From Eubacterium nodatum ATCC 33099 (GTDB lineage: Bacteria; Bacillota; Clostridia; Peptostreptococcales; Anaerovoracaceae), in assembly GCA_000510425.1 (NCBI GenBank), contig AZKM01000029.1, positions 62,001 through 126,000 on the forward strand: DNA of 64,000 nucleotides, in the 5' to 3' direction. Positions 26,718 to 35,252 of the stretch are shown here, in pieces. Positions within the stretch are counted from its first letter, which is position 1. Every line of letters starts with the position of its first letter. Made by a program: the position numbers and the translations under genes. The notes below the pieces were generated by a model that was given only the letters and a program-made list of their open reading frames with translations, was not told the DNA's origin and did not search any database.

Positions 26718-27461
26718 TCACTCAATCAAACTCCGTTCCTGATTCACAAGCTCTTTCACAAAATCTGTTGCCGGTTTTCGAAGGATCTCTGCCGGGGTTC
26801 CATACTGTTGTATTTCTCCGCATTCCATGACCAACATCTTTGTTCCAAGCTTTAACGCTTCTTCAATATCATGGGTAACGAAAAGAATCGTAATACCGGT
26901 TTCTCTATGGATTTTCATAAGTTCGTTCTGCAGCTGCCGTCTTGTAATTGCATCCACCGCACCAAAAGGTTCATCCATTAAGAGAATATCCGGTGATGCT
27001 GCAAGTGCCCTTGCGATGCCCACTCTCTGCTGTTGTCCCCCGGAAAGCTCCGAAGGATACCTTTCTTTCATAGAAGGCTCAAGCCCAACTATTTTCATCC
27101 ACTTGTTAACTGCCCCCTCAATTTTCTCTTTGTCTTTTTTGTTGAGAAGTCTCGGTACATATGAAATGTTTTCCTCAATTGTCATATTCGGAAACAAGAC
27201 ATTTCCTTGAATTACATACCCTATACTTCTGCGGAGTTCAATCATGTCCTTATCTCTTATATTCTCTCTGTTTACCAGAATGTCGCCCTTCGTTGCCTCA
27301 TACAGACCGTTAATCATCTTAAGGGCCGTTGTCTTTCCGCATCCGGATGAACCGATAAGTGTAACAAATTCTCCTCTTTCAATTTTTAAATTCAAATCAG
27401 GAATTATTACTGTATTTCCGTATACTTTTCTAATGTGACGGAATTCTATTGCTGTACTCAT
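26718..27461 (-). CDS. ATP-binding protein of Opu/EgtUV-type ABC importer
   Basis: 247 residues with Walker A GSSGCGKTT, signature LSGGQQQRVG, Walker B LLMDEPFGAVD and H-loop VTHDIEEAL. Closest in style to OpuCA/ProV-type ATPases, but it stops without the C-terminal CBS pair found in osmotically regulated OpuCA. That matches the short ATPases partnered with fused permease/binding proteins such as EgtV (ergothioneine) or BilEA. It lies 57 nt downstream of that fused partner and is co-transcribed. Substrate (betaine, choline, carnitine or ergothioneine) is not settled by the sequence I can read. Confidence 0.88.
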   Translation of the reverse strand: MSTAIEFRHIRKVYGNTVIIPDLNLKIERGEFVTLIGSSGCGKTTALKMINGLYEATKGDILVNRENIRDKDMIELRRSIGYVIQGNVLFPNMTIEENISYVPRLLNKKDKEKIEGAVNKWMKIVGLEPSMKERYPSELSGGQQQRVGIARALAASPDILLMDEPFGAVDAITRRQLQNELMKIHRETGITILFVTHDIEEALKLGTKMLVMECGEIQQYGTPAEILRKPATDFVKELVNQERSLIE

Positions 27462-27518
27462 ATTTCCGTTGCTCCTTGTATTTATCCTGTTGAAATATAT
27501 TTACGGTTAATCTGCCTT

Positions 27519-29057
27519 TTACTTTAGCAATCCCTTTTTTAAAAGGAAAGCTTTTGCCACAGCTGCCGGTTCTTTCTTCTCTGTTTCCACTTCATAGTTC
27601 ATCCGCTGCATATCCGTTTCAGTGATAATTTTATCAAATTTCTTAAGCACTGTGCTAAGCTTTGGATATTTATCAAGTGTTTCCTTTCGTACTACAATTC
27701 CACACTGATAAGAAGGATACATTTTCTTATCATCCTCAAGAACCGTAACATCAGCTCGTGCAAGCTGACCGTCCGTAGTATTCACCGGCATAATGTCTAT
27801 CTTTCCACTGTTTATTGCACGGTACTTAAGTCCCATATCCATATCACTTGTAGACTTAAAGGAGAGCCCGTAGGTACTGCGGAGTTTATCGTAACCGTCC
27901 TCCCTCTGAAAGAAGTCATATTCTGCACCGAATACGAGTTTTCTGCTCAACTTTTGTAAATCGGAATAAGTCTTGATTTTATACTTCCTAGCAAGCTCCT
28001 TACGAATAGCAATTCCATAAGTGTCATTGAAGCCGAGCATCACTTCCCATGTGAGCCCGAGTTTCTTCTGATATTTTTCCTGAAGCCTATTGAACAGTTT
28101 CTCGGAATAAAGTTCCTTATTCTTTAATACTGTATTCCATCCTGTTCCAGTATATTCCGGGTATAAGTCGAATTCTCCTCTCTCTATTGCAGGTTCAATA
28201 TTTGAGGTTCCTCCACCTACTCCCTGTGTGAGATTCACACGAAAACCCGTGTCCTGCTCAATCACAGCCTTAAGCATTTCTCCTAAAATATATTGCTCTG
28301 TCATTGGTTTTGTGGCGATACGAATAACCTTAGTTCTTTCCTTAGGAACAAAAATCCCTACTAGAAGACATATTATAATTATCCCGATAATCAGTACCAA
28401 AGCTCGATTCTGTTTCTTTGACTTTTTTCCGCGTTTAAGTATATTTGTTTCAATAAAGCCCAGTAATGAATCTGTTATAAGTGCCAAAAGAGCTATCAGC
28501 AAACTCCCTGCAACAGTCATAGCTCCATTATTTGTGGTAATACCGCGATAGATTGCTACACCAAGACCACCGGCACCTATAAAAGAAGCAATTCCCGCAA
28601 GTGCAATAGTCATAGTTACCATGTTTCTAATCCCTGATATAATCACCGGCATTGCCAGCGGCAGCTGCACATGAAACAGAATCTGCTTTCCCGTACTGCC
28701 CATACCCTTTGCCGCTTCCAGAATATTCGGATCAACATTGTTCATGCCTGTATAAGTATTCCGCACCATCGGAAGAAGTGCATAAACAGTAAGGGCAATC
28801 ACCGCAGTTACATTGCCTACCCCGGAAAATGGAATCAGAAAACCCAGCATAGAGATTGAGGGAATCGTGTATAGGAAATTTATTACACTCAGTGCAGGCT
28901 TTGCACTTCTTTTGTATTCACTGATTAAAATTCCCACAAGCCCTCCAAACATAATAGCAATCAGAATCGCTGCCATAGAGATTTCTAAATGCTCTATGAG
29001 AAGTTTTCCAAAAAAGTCCCATTTAGTTTTAAATAAAAGCAGTACTTCCTGCAACAT
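27519..29057 (-). CDS. Fused permease/substrate-binding protein of Opu/EgtU-type importer
   Basis: 512 residues. N-terminal BPD-type permease of about six helices (about 20-205) with the ATPase-contact loop EAAKGMGSTGKQILFHVQLP. A linking helix (about 218-235) anchors a C-terminal OpuAC-type binding domain (about 240-505; GEFDLYPEYTGTGW, RADVTVLEDDKKMYPSYQCG). This fused layout and length match EgtU of Streptococcus, the ergothioneine importer once called ProWX or, in Listeria, BilE; betaine/choline OpuB forms are the alternative. ATG 29057 has AGGAGG 6 nt upstream. The binding domain faces outside and captures a quaternary amine or similar ligand. Confidence 0.87.
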   Translation of the reverse strand: MLQEVLLLFKTKWDFFGKLLIEHLEISMAAILIAIMFGGLVGILISEYKRSAKPALSVINFLYTIPSISMLGFLIPFSGVGNVTAVIALTVYALLPMVRNTYTGMNNVDPNILEAAKGMGSTGKQILFHVQLPLAMPVIISGIRNMVTMTIALAGIASFIGAGGLGVAIYRGITTNNGAMTVAGSLLIALLALITDSLLGFIETNILKRGKKSKKQNRALVLIIGIIIICLLVGIFVPKERTKVIRIATKPMTEQYILGEMLKAVIEQDTGFRVNLTQGVGGGTSNIEPAIERGEFDLYPEYTGTGWNTVLKNKELYSEKLFNRLQEKYQKKLGLTWEVMLGFNDTYGIAIRKELARKYKIKTYSDLQKLSRKLVFGAEYDFFQREDGYDKLRSTYGLSFKSTSDMDMGLKYRAINSGKIDIMPVNTTDGQLARADVTVLEDDKKMYPSYQCGIVVRKETLDKYPKLSTVLKKFDKIITETDMQRMNYEVETEKKEPAAVAKAFLLKKGLLK

Positions 29058-29137
29058 ATTTTTCCTCCTGAGTCCGACCCCAAACAGCAGAATTCCTACA
29101 ATAACAAATGGTATATTCCAAAATTCCGAAATACCTA

Positions 29138-29171
29138 CATAAAAAAATCTTATTCATAAAAAAATCTTATT
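29138..29171. repeat. Perfect 17-bp tandem repeat upstream of the importer operon
   Basis: CATAAAAAAATCTTATT occurs twice head to tail (29138-29154 and 29155-29171). It lies about 80 bp before the importer start, in its 5' leader or promoter region. The A7 runs could allow slippage. No function is evident. Confidence 0.6.
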
Positions 29172-29295
29172 CTCAGATATAACTATTCTATCCCATTCAC
29201 TGCATTATAAACATCTGACATTGCTAAGAAGATAGAAAAGGAGCTGCACTAATAGTGCTAATGAATTTTTTCTTTATCAACATTATTTAACAAAG

Positions 29296-29363
29296 AACAG
29301 AAAAAGCCCTTGAACGTCTTATATGTGAGGTGATTCCAAAGACTCAAGTGGGCTTTTTCTGTT
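29296..29363 (-). terminator. Long terminator hairpin after the 429-residue secreted protein
   Basis: A perfect 14-bp stem, AACAGAAAAAGCCC (29296-29309) with GGGCTTTTTCTGTT (29350-29363), extended by TTGA/TCAA across a small bulge, loop of about 30 nt. It starts 20 nt after the stop at 29383. It likely ends that transcript on the minus strand; being symmetrical it could also work on plus. Confidence 0.75.
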
Positions 29364-29382
29364 TTATCAATAGTTTTAAATT

Positions 29383-30672
29383 TTATTTCACTCTAACTTT
29401 CTTCGTCAGCGACCACATACCGTAGTATGTTTTGCCTTTGACAATTTTATATGCTCTTACCTTAACATAATAATATTTCTTCGTTTTAAGCTTTTTAATT
29501 ACCTTGGCGGTCTTAGTGCTTGTCGTGTATTTCCATTTTCCGGATCCCTTTTGCTTATAGGCAATTCTATATTTTACTCCGCCTCTCACCGCACCATATC
29601 CTACGGTTATTTTTCTCTTTCCTGCCTTTGGCTTCTTAACAGCAACTTTGGCAGGATTTATTTCGAAGGTCTTCGTTATAGTTCCTGTAAAATGTCCTTT
29701 GCCGGTAGCCTTTACCCTGCCCGTACCGATTGCCACATTGGATTCGTAGGAAACATCAAATTCTTCACCCTGAAAAAGTTTTCCTATGGTTAATGCAGGT
29801 CGCTTAGCCTTGCCATCGTGCACAAAGGATGCGGGTTTCAGTTTATAACTTTTTCCCGACAAATTCAGATTGGTGGAATCCGTAATCTGCAGAATCTTTC
29901 CTGTTATGCCGCTCTCATCGGAAAAGGCAAACGGCTTGCCATCCAGTTTAACAGTGTCTCCCCTTAGGCTTTCTTTCAAAGCTCCGCTTTTCTTAAGATT
30001 TAGAAGAGGAATAGCATTTCCTGCCGGATCTGTTCCTATATCCGCCTTGTATATTCTGATTGTGCCGTTCCAATTCTTCTCTGCTGATATTCCTTCACCT
30101 TTATAAGATAAAATATCTGCATCATTGATTTCAATTCTCGCTGATGATGCACCTACGGATGGATTTTCTATTTTTATTCCACTGCCTTTATCCGCATGGC
30201 TTATTAAATTCGTACCCCCGTTGATAATCACCTTTCCGGTCTTTGATCGTACTCGAATAGCATCTTCCAGGGCACTGTTCACCCGTACATTTGTAAGTTC
30301 AAACACTTGATCTTCAGCAGATTCGAATACAACTGAAAAAACAGTTCCTTTCGACTTTATAGTGCCGTTTTTAAAATAAACTCGTGCTTTGGGACCGACA
30401 GATGCCGTCTCCGAATCCAAATCTATAGTGTGCCCATTTAAATCAATATTTTTTTCTCGGTTCTCAGCAACTAGCCTGGCACCGGGTGATGGTGCAGTAA
30501 TATTCTTCATCAGACGGATATTTGCATCTTGACTCTGATCTTCATATGCAGCCTTAAACTCTTCCCACGTACTGACCTCTTTCCAACCATCTTCCGCACA
30601 AGCAACTGCTGCCGACAGACACAGAGCAACTGCCACAAGGGAAAATGTAATAAAATACCTTAAATTTTTCAT
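29383..30672 (-). CDS. Secreted beta-helix protein with FN3-like C-terminal module
   Basis: 429 residues with a signal peptide (about 1-26, ending ACAED). A right-handed beta-helix-like region follows (about 45-215; short repeated strands such as IDLNGHTIDLDSETASV and VIINGGTNLISHADKG), then a beta domain (about 225-340). The last 85 residues are the Lys-rich FN3-like module (GKTYYGMWSLTKKVRVK), shared with four proteins of the riboswitch operon at 9.6-23.5 kb. Ribosome site GGAGAGGAG before ATG 30672. It is a single-gene unit ended by the 29296-29363 hairpin. No enzyme motif recognised; surface binding is inferred. The 298 bp upstream (30673-30970) hold no gene I can support. Confidence 0.8.
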   Translation of the reverse strand: MKNLRYFITFSLVAVALCLSAAVACAEDGWKEVSTWEEFKAAYEDQSQDANIRLMKNITAPSPGARLVAENREKNIDLNGHTIDLDSETASVGPKARVYFKNGTIKSKGTVFSVVFESAEDQVFELTNVRVNSALEDAIRVRSKTGKVIINGGTNLISHADKGSGIKIENPSVGASSARIEINDADILSYKGEGISAEKNWNGTIRIYKADIGTDPAGNAIPLLNLKKSGALKESLRGDTVKLDGKPFAFSDESGITGKILQITDSTNLNLSGKSYKLKPASFVHDGKAKRPALTIGKLFQGEEFDVSYESNVAIGTGRVKATGKGHFTGTITKTFEINPAKVAVKKPKAGKRKITVGYGAVRGGVKYRIAYKQKGSGKWKYTTSTKTAKVIKKLKTKKYYYVKVRAYKIVKGKTYYGMWSLTKKVRVK

Positions 30673-30970
30673 ATATAAAATCTCCTCTCCTATTTGACCT
30701 GATTAACTTTTTATAATTACAAATCTTCATCACATTCGCCGACATTATTGCATATGTTATCAGACCATCCACAATTATATAAGGTAATACCCTCGCATGT
30801 ATTCTACCACAAAAGCCTTGAATTTAACACCAAAATTATTTGTAAATAAAAACAAATAGGGCAATAACCCTGAATTATTCGTCAATTCATGCTGTCTTCC
30901 CTTGTTCTCTTCTCACAGTATATATGCTTTCATTCCCTTATCGATTATATCAAGATATCTGTATGAGACG

Positions 30971-31777
30971 TTACCGTAATTCTTCCTCATAGTATTCCCT
31001 GTCCTCATCTTTAAATACGTTAAAAATCACTCTCTCCATCTTGTTCGGGTTCTCCAAGAGCCAATCTGTTACTGTCTTCACTGCGATTTCTGCCGCACGT
31101 TTGTTCGGAAAGTTAAAAACTCCCGTGGAAATACAGCAGAAAGCCACGGTCTTCAGTCCATTCTCCATACACATATCAAGTGTATTCCTGTAACAATCTG
31201 ATAATTCTTTTTCCAGTTCCGGTGTCAATCTGTACTGCACGATAGGGCCTACTATGTGAATCACTTTCTTTGCCGGAAGGTTGTAGGCATCTGTCAGCAT
31301 CGGCACTGCTGTCGGCTGCTCGTAATTTTTGCCATATTTCTTCCGCAGAGTTCGCATCTGCCTGTCACACTCTGCTCTAAGCTGTATTCCTGCAAATGTA
31401 TGAATGCAGTTATCAATACAGGCATGCAGCGGAATAAGGCAGCCAAGCATTTGTGAATTTGCCGCATTCACAACAGCATCTACCGCAAGCCTTGTGATAT
31501 CACCCTGCCATATGGAAATACAGCCTTTCATTACCGGAATATCCGACAAACTGACAACTCCTTTTTCTTCCGCCCTGGCTACAAGATATTCATCCTGAGT
31601 CTTAACAATATTCTCATCTATATCTTTAGGCATGCGAATATTCATAAGTGAACGAAGAAGCCGTTTCTTTCCCTCTCTGTCCTTTGGTATTTCCAAATCT
31701 TTATATTCAACCGACTCTGCCTTGAATTCTTTTACCAGATAATCCAAGCGTTGCTCCTGCGTTACATTCTTCATCAT
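30971..31777 (-). CDS. Zinc-containing macrodomain protein (ADP-ribosyl hydrolase family)
   Basis: About 268 residues; ATG 31777 fits best (GAGGAG 9 nt upstream), ATG 31786 abuts that site. A helical N-terminal part (about 1-85) is followed by the macrodomain: GDITRLAVDAVVNAANSQMLGC, then IPLHACIDNCIHTFAGIQLR. This carries the Cys/His/Cys pattern of bacterial Zn-macro proteins, with loop 2 AFCCISTGVFNFP. Family members remove ADP-ribose from proteins, often reversing a SirTM enzyme encoded next door; here no SirTM, GcvH-L or LplA-like gene accompanies it. It ends the two-component system group, starting 16 nt after the histidine kinase stop. Confidence 0.88.
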   Translation of the reverse strand: MMKNVTQEQRLDYLVKEFKAESVEYKDLEIPKDREGKKRLLRSLMNIRMPKDIDENIVKTQDEYLVARAEEKGVVSLSDIPVMKGCISIWQGDITRLAVDAVVNAANSQMLGCLIPLHACIDNCIHTFAGIQLRAECDRQMRTLRKKYGKNYEQPTAVPMLTDAYNLPAKKVIHIVGPIVQYRLTPELEKELSDCYRNTLDMCMENGLKTVAFCCISTGVFNFPNKRAAEIAVKTVTDWLLENPNKMERVIFNVFKDEDREYYEEELR

Positions 31778-31792
31778 ATTGATCATCTCCTC

Positions 31793-33133
31793 TCAATTTG
31801 CCATGAATGTCACAATAAAGAAACTCCCTTTCCCCTCTTCTGAAATAATATCAAGCTCTGCGCTGTGCAAGTCAGCAATGTCTTTAACAAATGACAAGCC
31901 CAGACCCATTCCACTATTTATCAACTTGTTTCTTGAATCTCCGACCTGATAGAACCTATCCCAGATCTTAGTTAAATGATCCGGAGAAATTCCAATTCCA
32001 TTATCAGACACTTTTAGAATAATCTTATCTTTGCTGCGTTCTAATATGATTGATACTTTGTTTTTAGTAAACTTCAAGGCATTGCTGACCAAATTATCCA
32101 GCATTCTTATCAAAAGTAATTTATAACCCTTGACCCACAGATCGGGTTCGATAACCACCTCAAATTGAATAGAGAGTTCAGCCCACTTTCTTTCCTGCTC
32201 TCTGCAAAACTCCGAAACTAAATTTGAAAGTGATAAATTATCTAAATCCGACCAATTTAATTGCTGAGTTTTTGATAATTCCAAAATTTGCTCCGTCATG
32301 TTTCTCATTAATTTTGCCTGCCGATTGATGACAGATAGTGACTCTTTAGACTCCGCAAGGCTGCCTGCATATTTCTCCCCGAACTCACTTTCGGCTAATA
32401 TAACAGAAAGCGGGGTCCTCAATTCATGGGATACATTTTGATTAAACTGTTTTTCTTTCTCAAAATTTGCCTGAACAGATGAGAGCATGTTGTTAAAGAC
32501 ATTGGTCAGCCGTACTGTTTCAGTATACGAATGCGTATAATCTGCCAAAACACGTTTTGTATAGTCTCGACTTTCTGTAATATCTTCTGCCATCTTCGTA
32601 ACATCTCTTATGGGCAGAAATGCACGAGCTAAAATTCGTTTGCCTCCGAAAGCCATAACAACTATAGAAATCGGTGCAATTATGGCTAAGGATAATAAAA
32701 ACAAACTCAGTTCCTTACTCAAACCTGACGCAGACCGGATTCCACGAATCCACTTCCGTTCTTTTTCGTTGTAAACATCAAAATAGTAGAACTTTGATTG
32801 AGATGAACTATATTTAGATAATTTGCCTGATTCAAAAGAGGCATTCTCATCAAACCCCCTTGGCAATGAACCCTTCTCAAGCTTTTTATTATGATTATAG
32901 ATGGCAAAATATGTGCCGTCTTCAAATGCCTCAAAATCCTCCATATCGGTGGATAACTCCATCGTTTCATGTTCAAGTTCATTTCGAGATAAGTGATCAG
33001 ACCAAGCTCCTGATATAGTAAGTGCTGCACCAAACATCACAACAAACAACAATGCGGCAAAAACGGTATACCACAGTGTTACTTTAGAAACTATAGAGCC
33101 CGGTTCAGACTTTTTCTTCGTTTTTGAAAACAT
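31793..33133 (-). CDS. Sensor histidine kinase
   Basis: 446 residues. TM1 about 20-42, an extracellular sensor of about 95 residues, TM2 about 143-165, HAMP-like linker, then HisKA with NVSHELRTPLS (phospho-His near 239) and HATPase with LDNLVSNALKFTK, SDNGIGIS and GMGLGLSFVKD. It is an OmpR-partner kinase. Its ATG lies inside the response regulator gene (29-nt overlap), so they are made together. The sensed signal is unknown. The membrane-anchored PepSY protein upstream may feed into it, and similar systems in Firmicutes answer to cationic peptides or envelope damage. Confidence 0.9.
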   Translation of the reverse strand: MFSKTKKKSEPGSIVSKVTLWYTVFAALLFVVMFGAALTISGAWSDHLSRNELEHETMELSTDMEDFEAFEDGTYFAIYNHNKKLEKGSLPRGFDENASFESGKLSKYSSSQSKFYYFDVYNEKERKWIRGIRSASGLSKELSLFLLSLAIIAPISIVVMAFGGKRILARAFLPIRDVTKMAEDITESRDYTKRVLADYTHSYTETVRLTNVFNNMLSSVQANFEKEKQFNQNVSHELRTPLSVILAESEFGEKYAGSLAESKESLSVINRQAKLMRNMTEQILELSKTQQLNWSDLDNLSLSNLVSEFCREQERKWAELSIQFEVVIEPDLWVKGYKLLLIRMLDNLVSNALKFTKNKVSIILERSKDKIILKVSDNGIGISPDHLTKIWDRFYQVGDSRNKLINSGMGLGLSFVKDIADLHSAELDIISEEGKGSFFIVTFMAN

Positions 33134-33779
33134 AACCCATTTCCCTCTTAGTTTGAATAATTGATGGATTTTGCATTTTCTTTCGAATATTTTTGACTAA
33201 GACATCGATAATATTGGACTCTCCCTCGTAGTCAAAATCCCAAATATGTTCTCTAATCTGCTCTCTGCTCAAAACAATATTAGGATGTCTCACTAAACAT
33301 TCTAAGAGTTCATATTCCTTGGAGGTTAAATCAATCAGAACAGAGTTTGCGGTAACTGTCTTTTGGACAAAATCAAGGCAATAATCTCCAAAATGCACTG
33401 TACTGGTAAGGTTCTCCCTATTATCGCGCCTGAGCATAACCCTGATTCGAGCTAACAATTCATCAAACTCAAAGGGTTTAACCAGATAATCGTCTGCACC
33501 GGAATCCAAGCCTGTCACCTTATCCTGAATTGAATCCTTGGCAGTCAACATTAGCACCGGGGTCTTTATTTGACGATTTCTCAGGTACTTCAAAACGCCT
33601 AAACCATCAAGCTTAGGCATCATAATATCCGAAATGATAACATCATAATTCGACACTCTGATATAGTCCAGAGCTTCTTCACCATCATAAGCTGAATCAA
33701 CACTATACTGTTGTGTCTTCAGCAGCTTCACAATGCTTCTGTTCAGATCCGCTTCATCTTCGATAACTAATATCTTCAT
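33105..33779 (-). CDS. OmpR-family response regulator
   Basis: 224 residues from ATG 33779, where the conserved MKILVIEDEADL begins; in-frame ATGs further up run through the terminator hairpin and are not used. Receiver domain with acidic pocket (EDE) and phospho-Asp in DVIISDIMMPKLDG, Lys in LVKPFEFDELLARI. Winged-helix DNA-binding domain (about 125-222; TSKEYELLECLVRHP, IDVLVKNIRKKM). It pairs with the overlapping histidine kinase. Direct repeats with 11-bp spacing upstream of the PepSY gene (34577-34593) and upstream of dltA (45806-45822) are possible targets for an OmpR-type protein, but this is inference. Confidence 0.92.
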   Translation of the reverse strand: MKILVIEDEADLNRSIVKLLKTQQYSVDSAYDGEEALDYIRVSNYDVIISDIMMPKLDGLGVLKYLRNRQIKTPVLMLTAKDSIQDKVTGLDSGADDYLVKPFEFDELLARIRVMLRRDNRENLTSTVHFGDYCLDFVQKTVTANSVLIDLTSKEYELLECLVRHPNIVLSREQIREHIWDFDYEGESNIIDVLVKNIRKKMQNPSIIQTKREMGYVFKNEEKV

Positions 33780-33826
33780 AACACTTTTACTCCCGGTATG
33801 TTTCATAGTATTATACCATTTTATAC

Positions 33827-33865
33827 ACAAAATCTCGACCGGAAGTTTTCCGGTCGAGATTTTGT
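33827..33865 (-). terminator. Strong hairpin between PepSY gene and response regulator
   Basis: A perfect 18-bp stem: ACAAAATCTCGACCGGAA (33827-33844), 3-nt loop, and its complement (33848-33865). The distal arm on minus ends GATTTTGT. It lies 11 nt after the PepSY stop and before the regulator start at 33779, so it should end most PepSY transcripts and leave the regulator-kinase pair at lower level or on another promoter. Confidence 0.8.
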
Positions 33866-33876
33866 ATGTTAATTGT

Positions 33877-34506
33877 TTAATCATCTTCAGTTTCAATTTC
33901 TTCCTGAGTGAAAATTCCTGTATTTGCGTCCAGTTCCGCTTCGATTTCTTTGTTACCTTTAACTATGCTGATCTCGTATACAATGACATTATCATCGACA
34001 TCTAATTTCAATTTTTTAATCGTTGCCTTACGGTACTTTGCTTTAACTTTACTTTCCGCCTTGGATAAATCAATTTTCGGTTTAGCATTTATCAGCAGCT
34101 TATCCTCAACATCCAGACTCAAGTCCTTGGTTTCAACCTTCAAAACTTTTCCTGTCCGGCGGTCAATTTTAATTTCCTTCTCATTTTTACCATCAAGGAT
34201 AATGATTTCAAAGACGGATTTTCCATATTCAACATCCCGTTCATAACCGATGACTTGTCCCTTTTTTGATTCTTTAAGAGCTTTCTTTTTAGCTTGTTTA
34301 ACAGTCAACAATGTAACTTTTTTAGCATCAGATATCGAAGATGAATCTTTTTCCTTAGTTTTCTCAACTGTTGATGCAGTGTCTGATGAAGTATTTTTGT
34401 TATTCTTTTTAGCATTCATGAATGCTAATACCGACACCACGGCAGCAATAGTGAGTGAAATAGCTATAACTGTTACAAACGCTTTTTTCTTAGGTATCTT
34501 TTTCAT
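33877..34506 (-). CDS. Membrane-anchored protein with two PepSY domains
   Basis: 209 residues: membrane anchor (about 9-30), Ser/Thr/Lys-rich linker (about 33-62), then two PepSY repeats. The first, about 63-130, has VKQAKKKALKESKKG and KEIKIDRRTGKVLKVE; the second, about 138-205, has DLSKAESKVKAKY and IEAELDANTGIF. PepSY domains act as protease inhibitors or extracytosolic sensors. Encoded just ahead of an OmpR/HisK pair, it may be a signal-input partner. AGGAAAG precedes ATG 34506. A strong terminator separates it from the regulator gene. Confidence 0.87.
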   Translation of the reverse strand: MKKIPKKKAFVTVIAISLTIAAVVSVLAFMNAKKNNKNTSSDTASTVEKTKEKDSSSISDAKKVTLLTVKQAKKKALKESKKGQVIGYERDVEYGKSVFEIIILDGKNEKEIKIDRRTGKVLKVETKDLSLDVEDKLLINAKPKIDLSKAESKVKAKYRKATIKKLKLDVDDNVIVYEISIVKGNKEIEAELDANTGIFTQEEIETEDD

Positions 34507-34810
34507 TATTCTTTCCTACTTTCTTTCAAATATAGTTATCAAGTTCTTCTTGATGGTTTTATCTTAAATGAGAAAGATGAATCTAAAATGAATAGAAAAT
34601 ATTTTTTTACCTATGAAATCAAGCTCTACCCAAAGTGGTATATTTATATGATGGCGTGCTCAGGCTTACACCACCGTCTTCGTGTCTTAGAACAATAATC
34701 CCTCTGTCTCAAAAGAATCTTGTTTAATATGTAATTTCGGCCTAAACCTTTGCCTTTTGCAAACAAAGATAAATCTTTGATGTAGTAATACTTCAATGAG
34801 CAATCTCCTT
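34507..34810. other. Intergenic region with possible regulatory repeats
   Basis: 304 bp without a supported gene. Near the PepSY start there is an inverted repeat ATCAAG/CTTGAT (34538-34554, 5-bp spacer) and two ATGAAT copies 11 bp apart (34577-34582, 34588-34593). Such spacing is common for OmpR-type regulators. The half next to the nuclease-like gene (34600-34810) holds nothing I recognise. Confidence 0.4.
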
Positions 34811-35251
34811 CTATCGCTTGGTCCTGGCACCAACAATATGTAATTCTTTTTTATCTGGATCGTACTCTGCGACCTTAATCTTTCCAAGCAGGTGTTTATT
34901 GGTTCTAAAATAGTATTCAGCCAGGCTCTCTTGCCTTTTAGGATGATAGGATTTCAACATTACGATATACTTTTCAAAGCTTTCCGGCAAAAAAGTAAGA
35001 TAAAACGCCGCCTCGTTTGTGGATCCCATCTTTGCGCTTGGCACATTTCCAGTCTCAGTCCACGTATAACATTTGCATTCAATTGCGATGGTGCCAGCCT
35101 CATCCACGATATCAAACTTGTGCTCTTTTGCAGGATCACCTATAGGAATTTTCTTTTCCAACTCAAAAGACTTTTCATAGTGCTCCTGAAACCACTCTTT
35201 GACTTGCCTTTGAAAGATAGCACCGTTTCTTGGATTATCTGAATTGCTCAT
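34811..35251 (-). CDS. PD-(D/E)XK nuclease-like protein
   Basis: 146 residues from ATG 35251, supported by AAGGAG upstream; it starts one base after the previous stop. The core HKFDIVDEAGTIAIECKCYTW shows the D-x(n)-E-x-K pattern of the PD-(D/E)XK nuclease fold, preceded by a helix (FQRQVKEWFQEHYEKSF). No specificity domain is visible. It could be a restriction-type or repair nuclease, or an inactive relative. It is coupled to a small unknown protein and lies in the accessory block with a defence pair further on. Low complexity and unusual neighbours suggest recent gain. Confidence 0.7.
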   Translation of the reverse strand: MSNSDNPRNGAIFQRQVKEWFQEHYEKSFELEKKIPIGDPAKEHKFDIVDEAGTIAIECKCYTWTETGNVPSAKMGSTNEAAFYLTFLPESFEKYIVMLKSYHPKRQESLAEYYFRTNKHLLGKIKVAEYDPDKKELHIVGARTKR

Positions 35252-35252
35252 C

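Noticed and set aside
29058..29140. In-frame hydrophobic stretch upstream of the fused permease gene (ends VGLRRKN)
   Set aside because: It looks like a sorting-signal tail but has no start codon, and AGGAGG clearly sets ATG 29057.
33780..33896. N-terminal extension of the response regulator
   Set aside because: It would translate through an 18-bp terminator hairpin; the conserved domain starts at ATG 33779.
34687..34887. Open frame of 66 codons on minus overlapping the nuclease-like gene
   Set aside because: Different frame of a better-supported gene; no ribosome site and no recognisable protein features.
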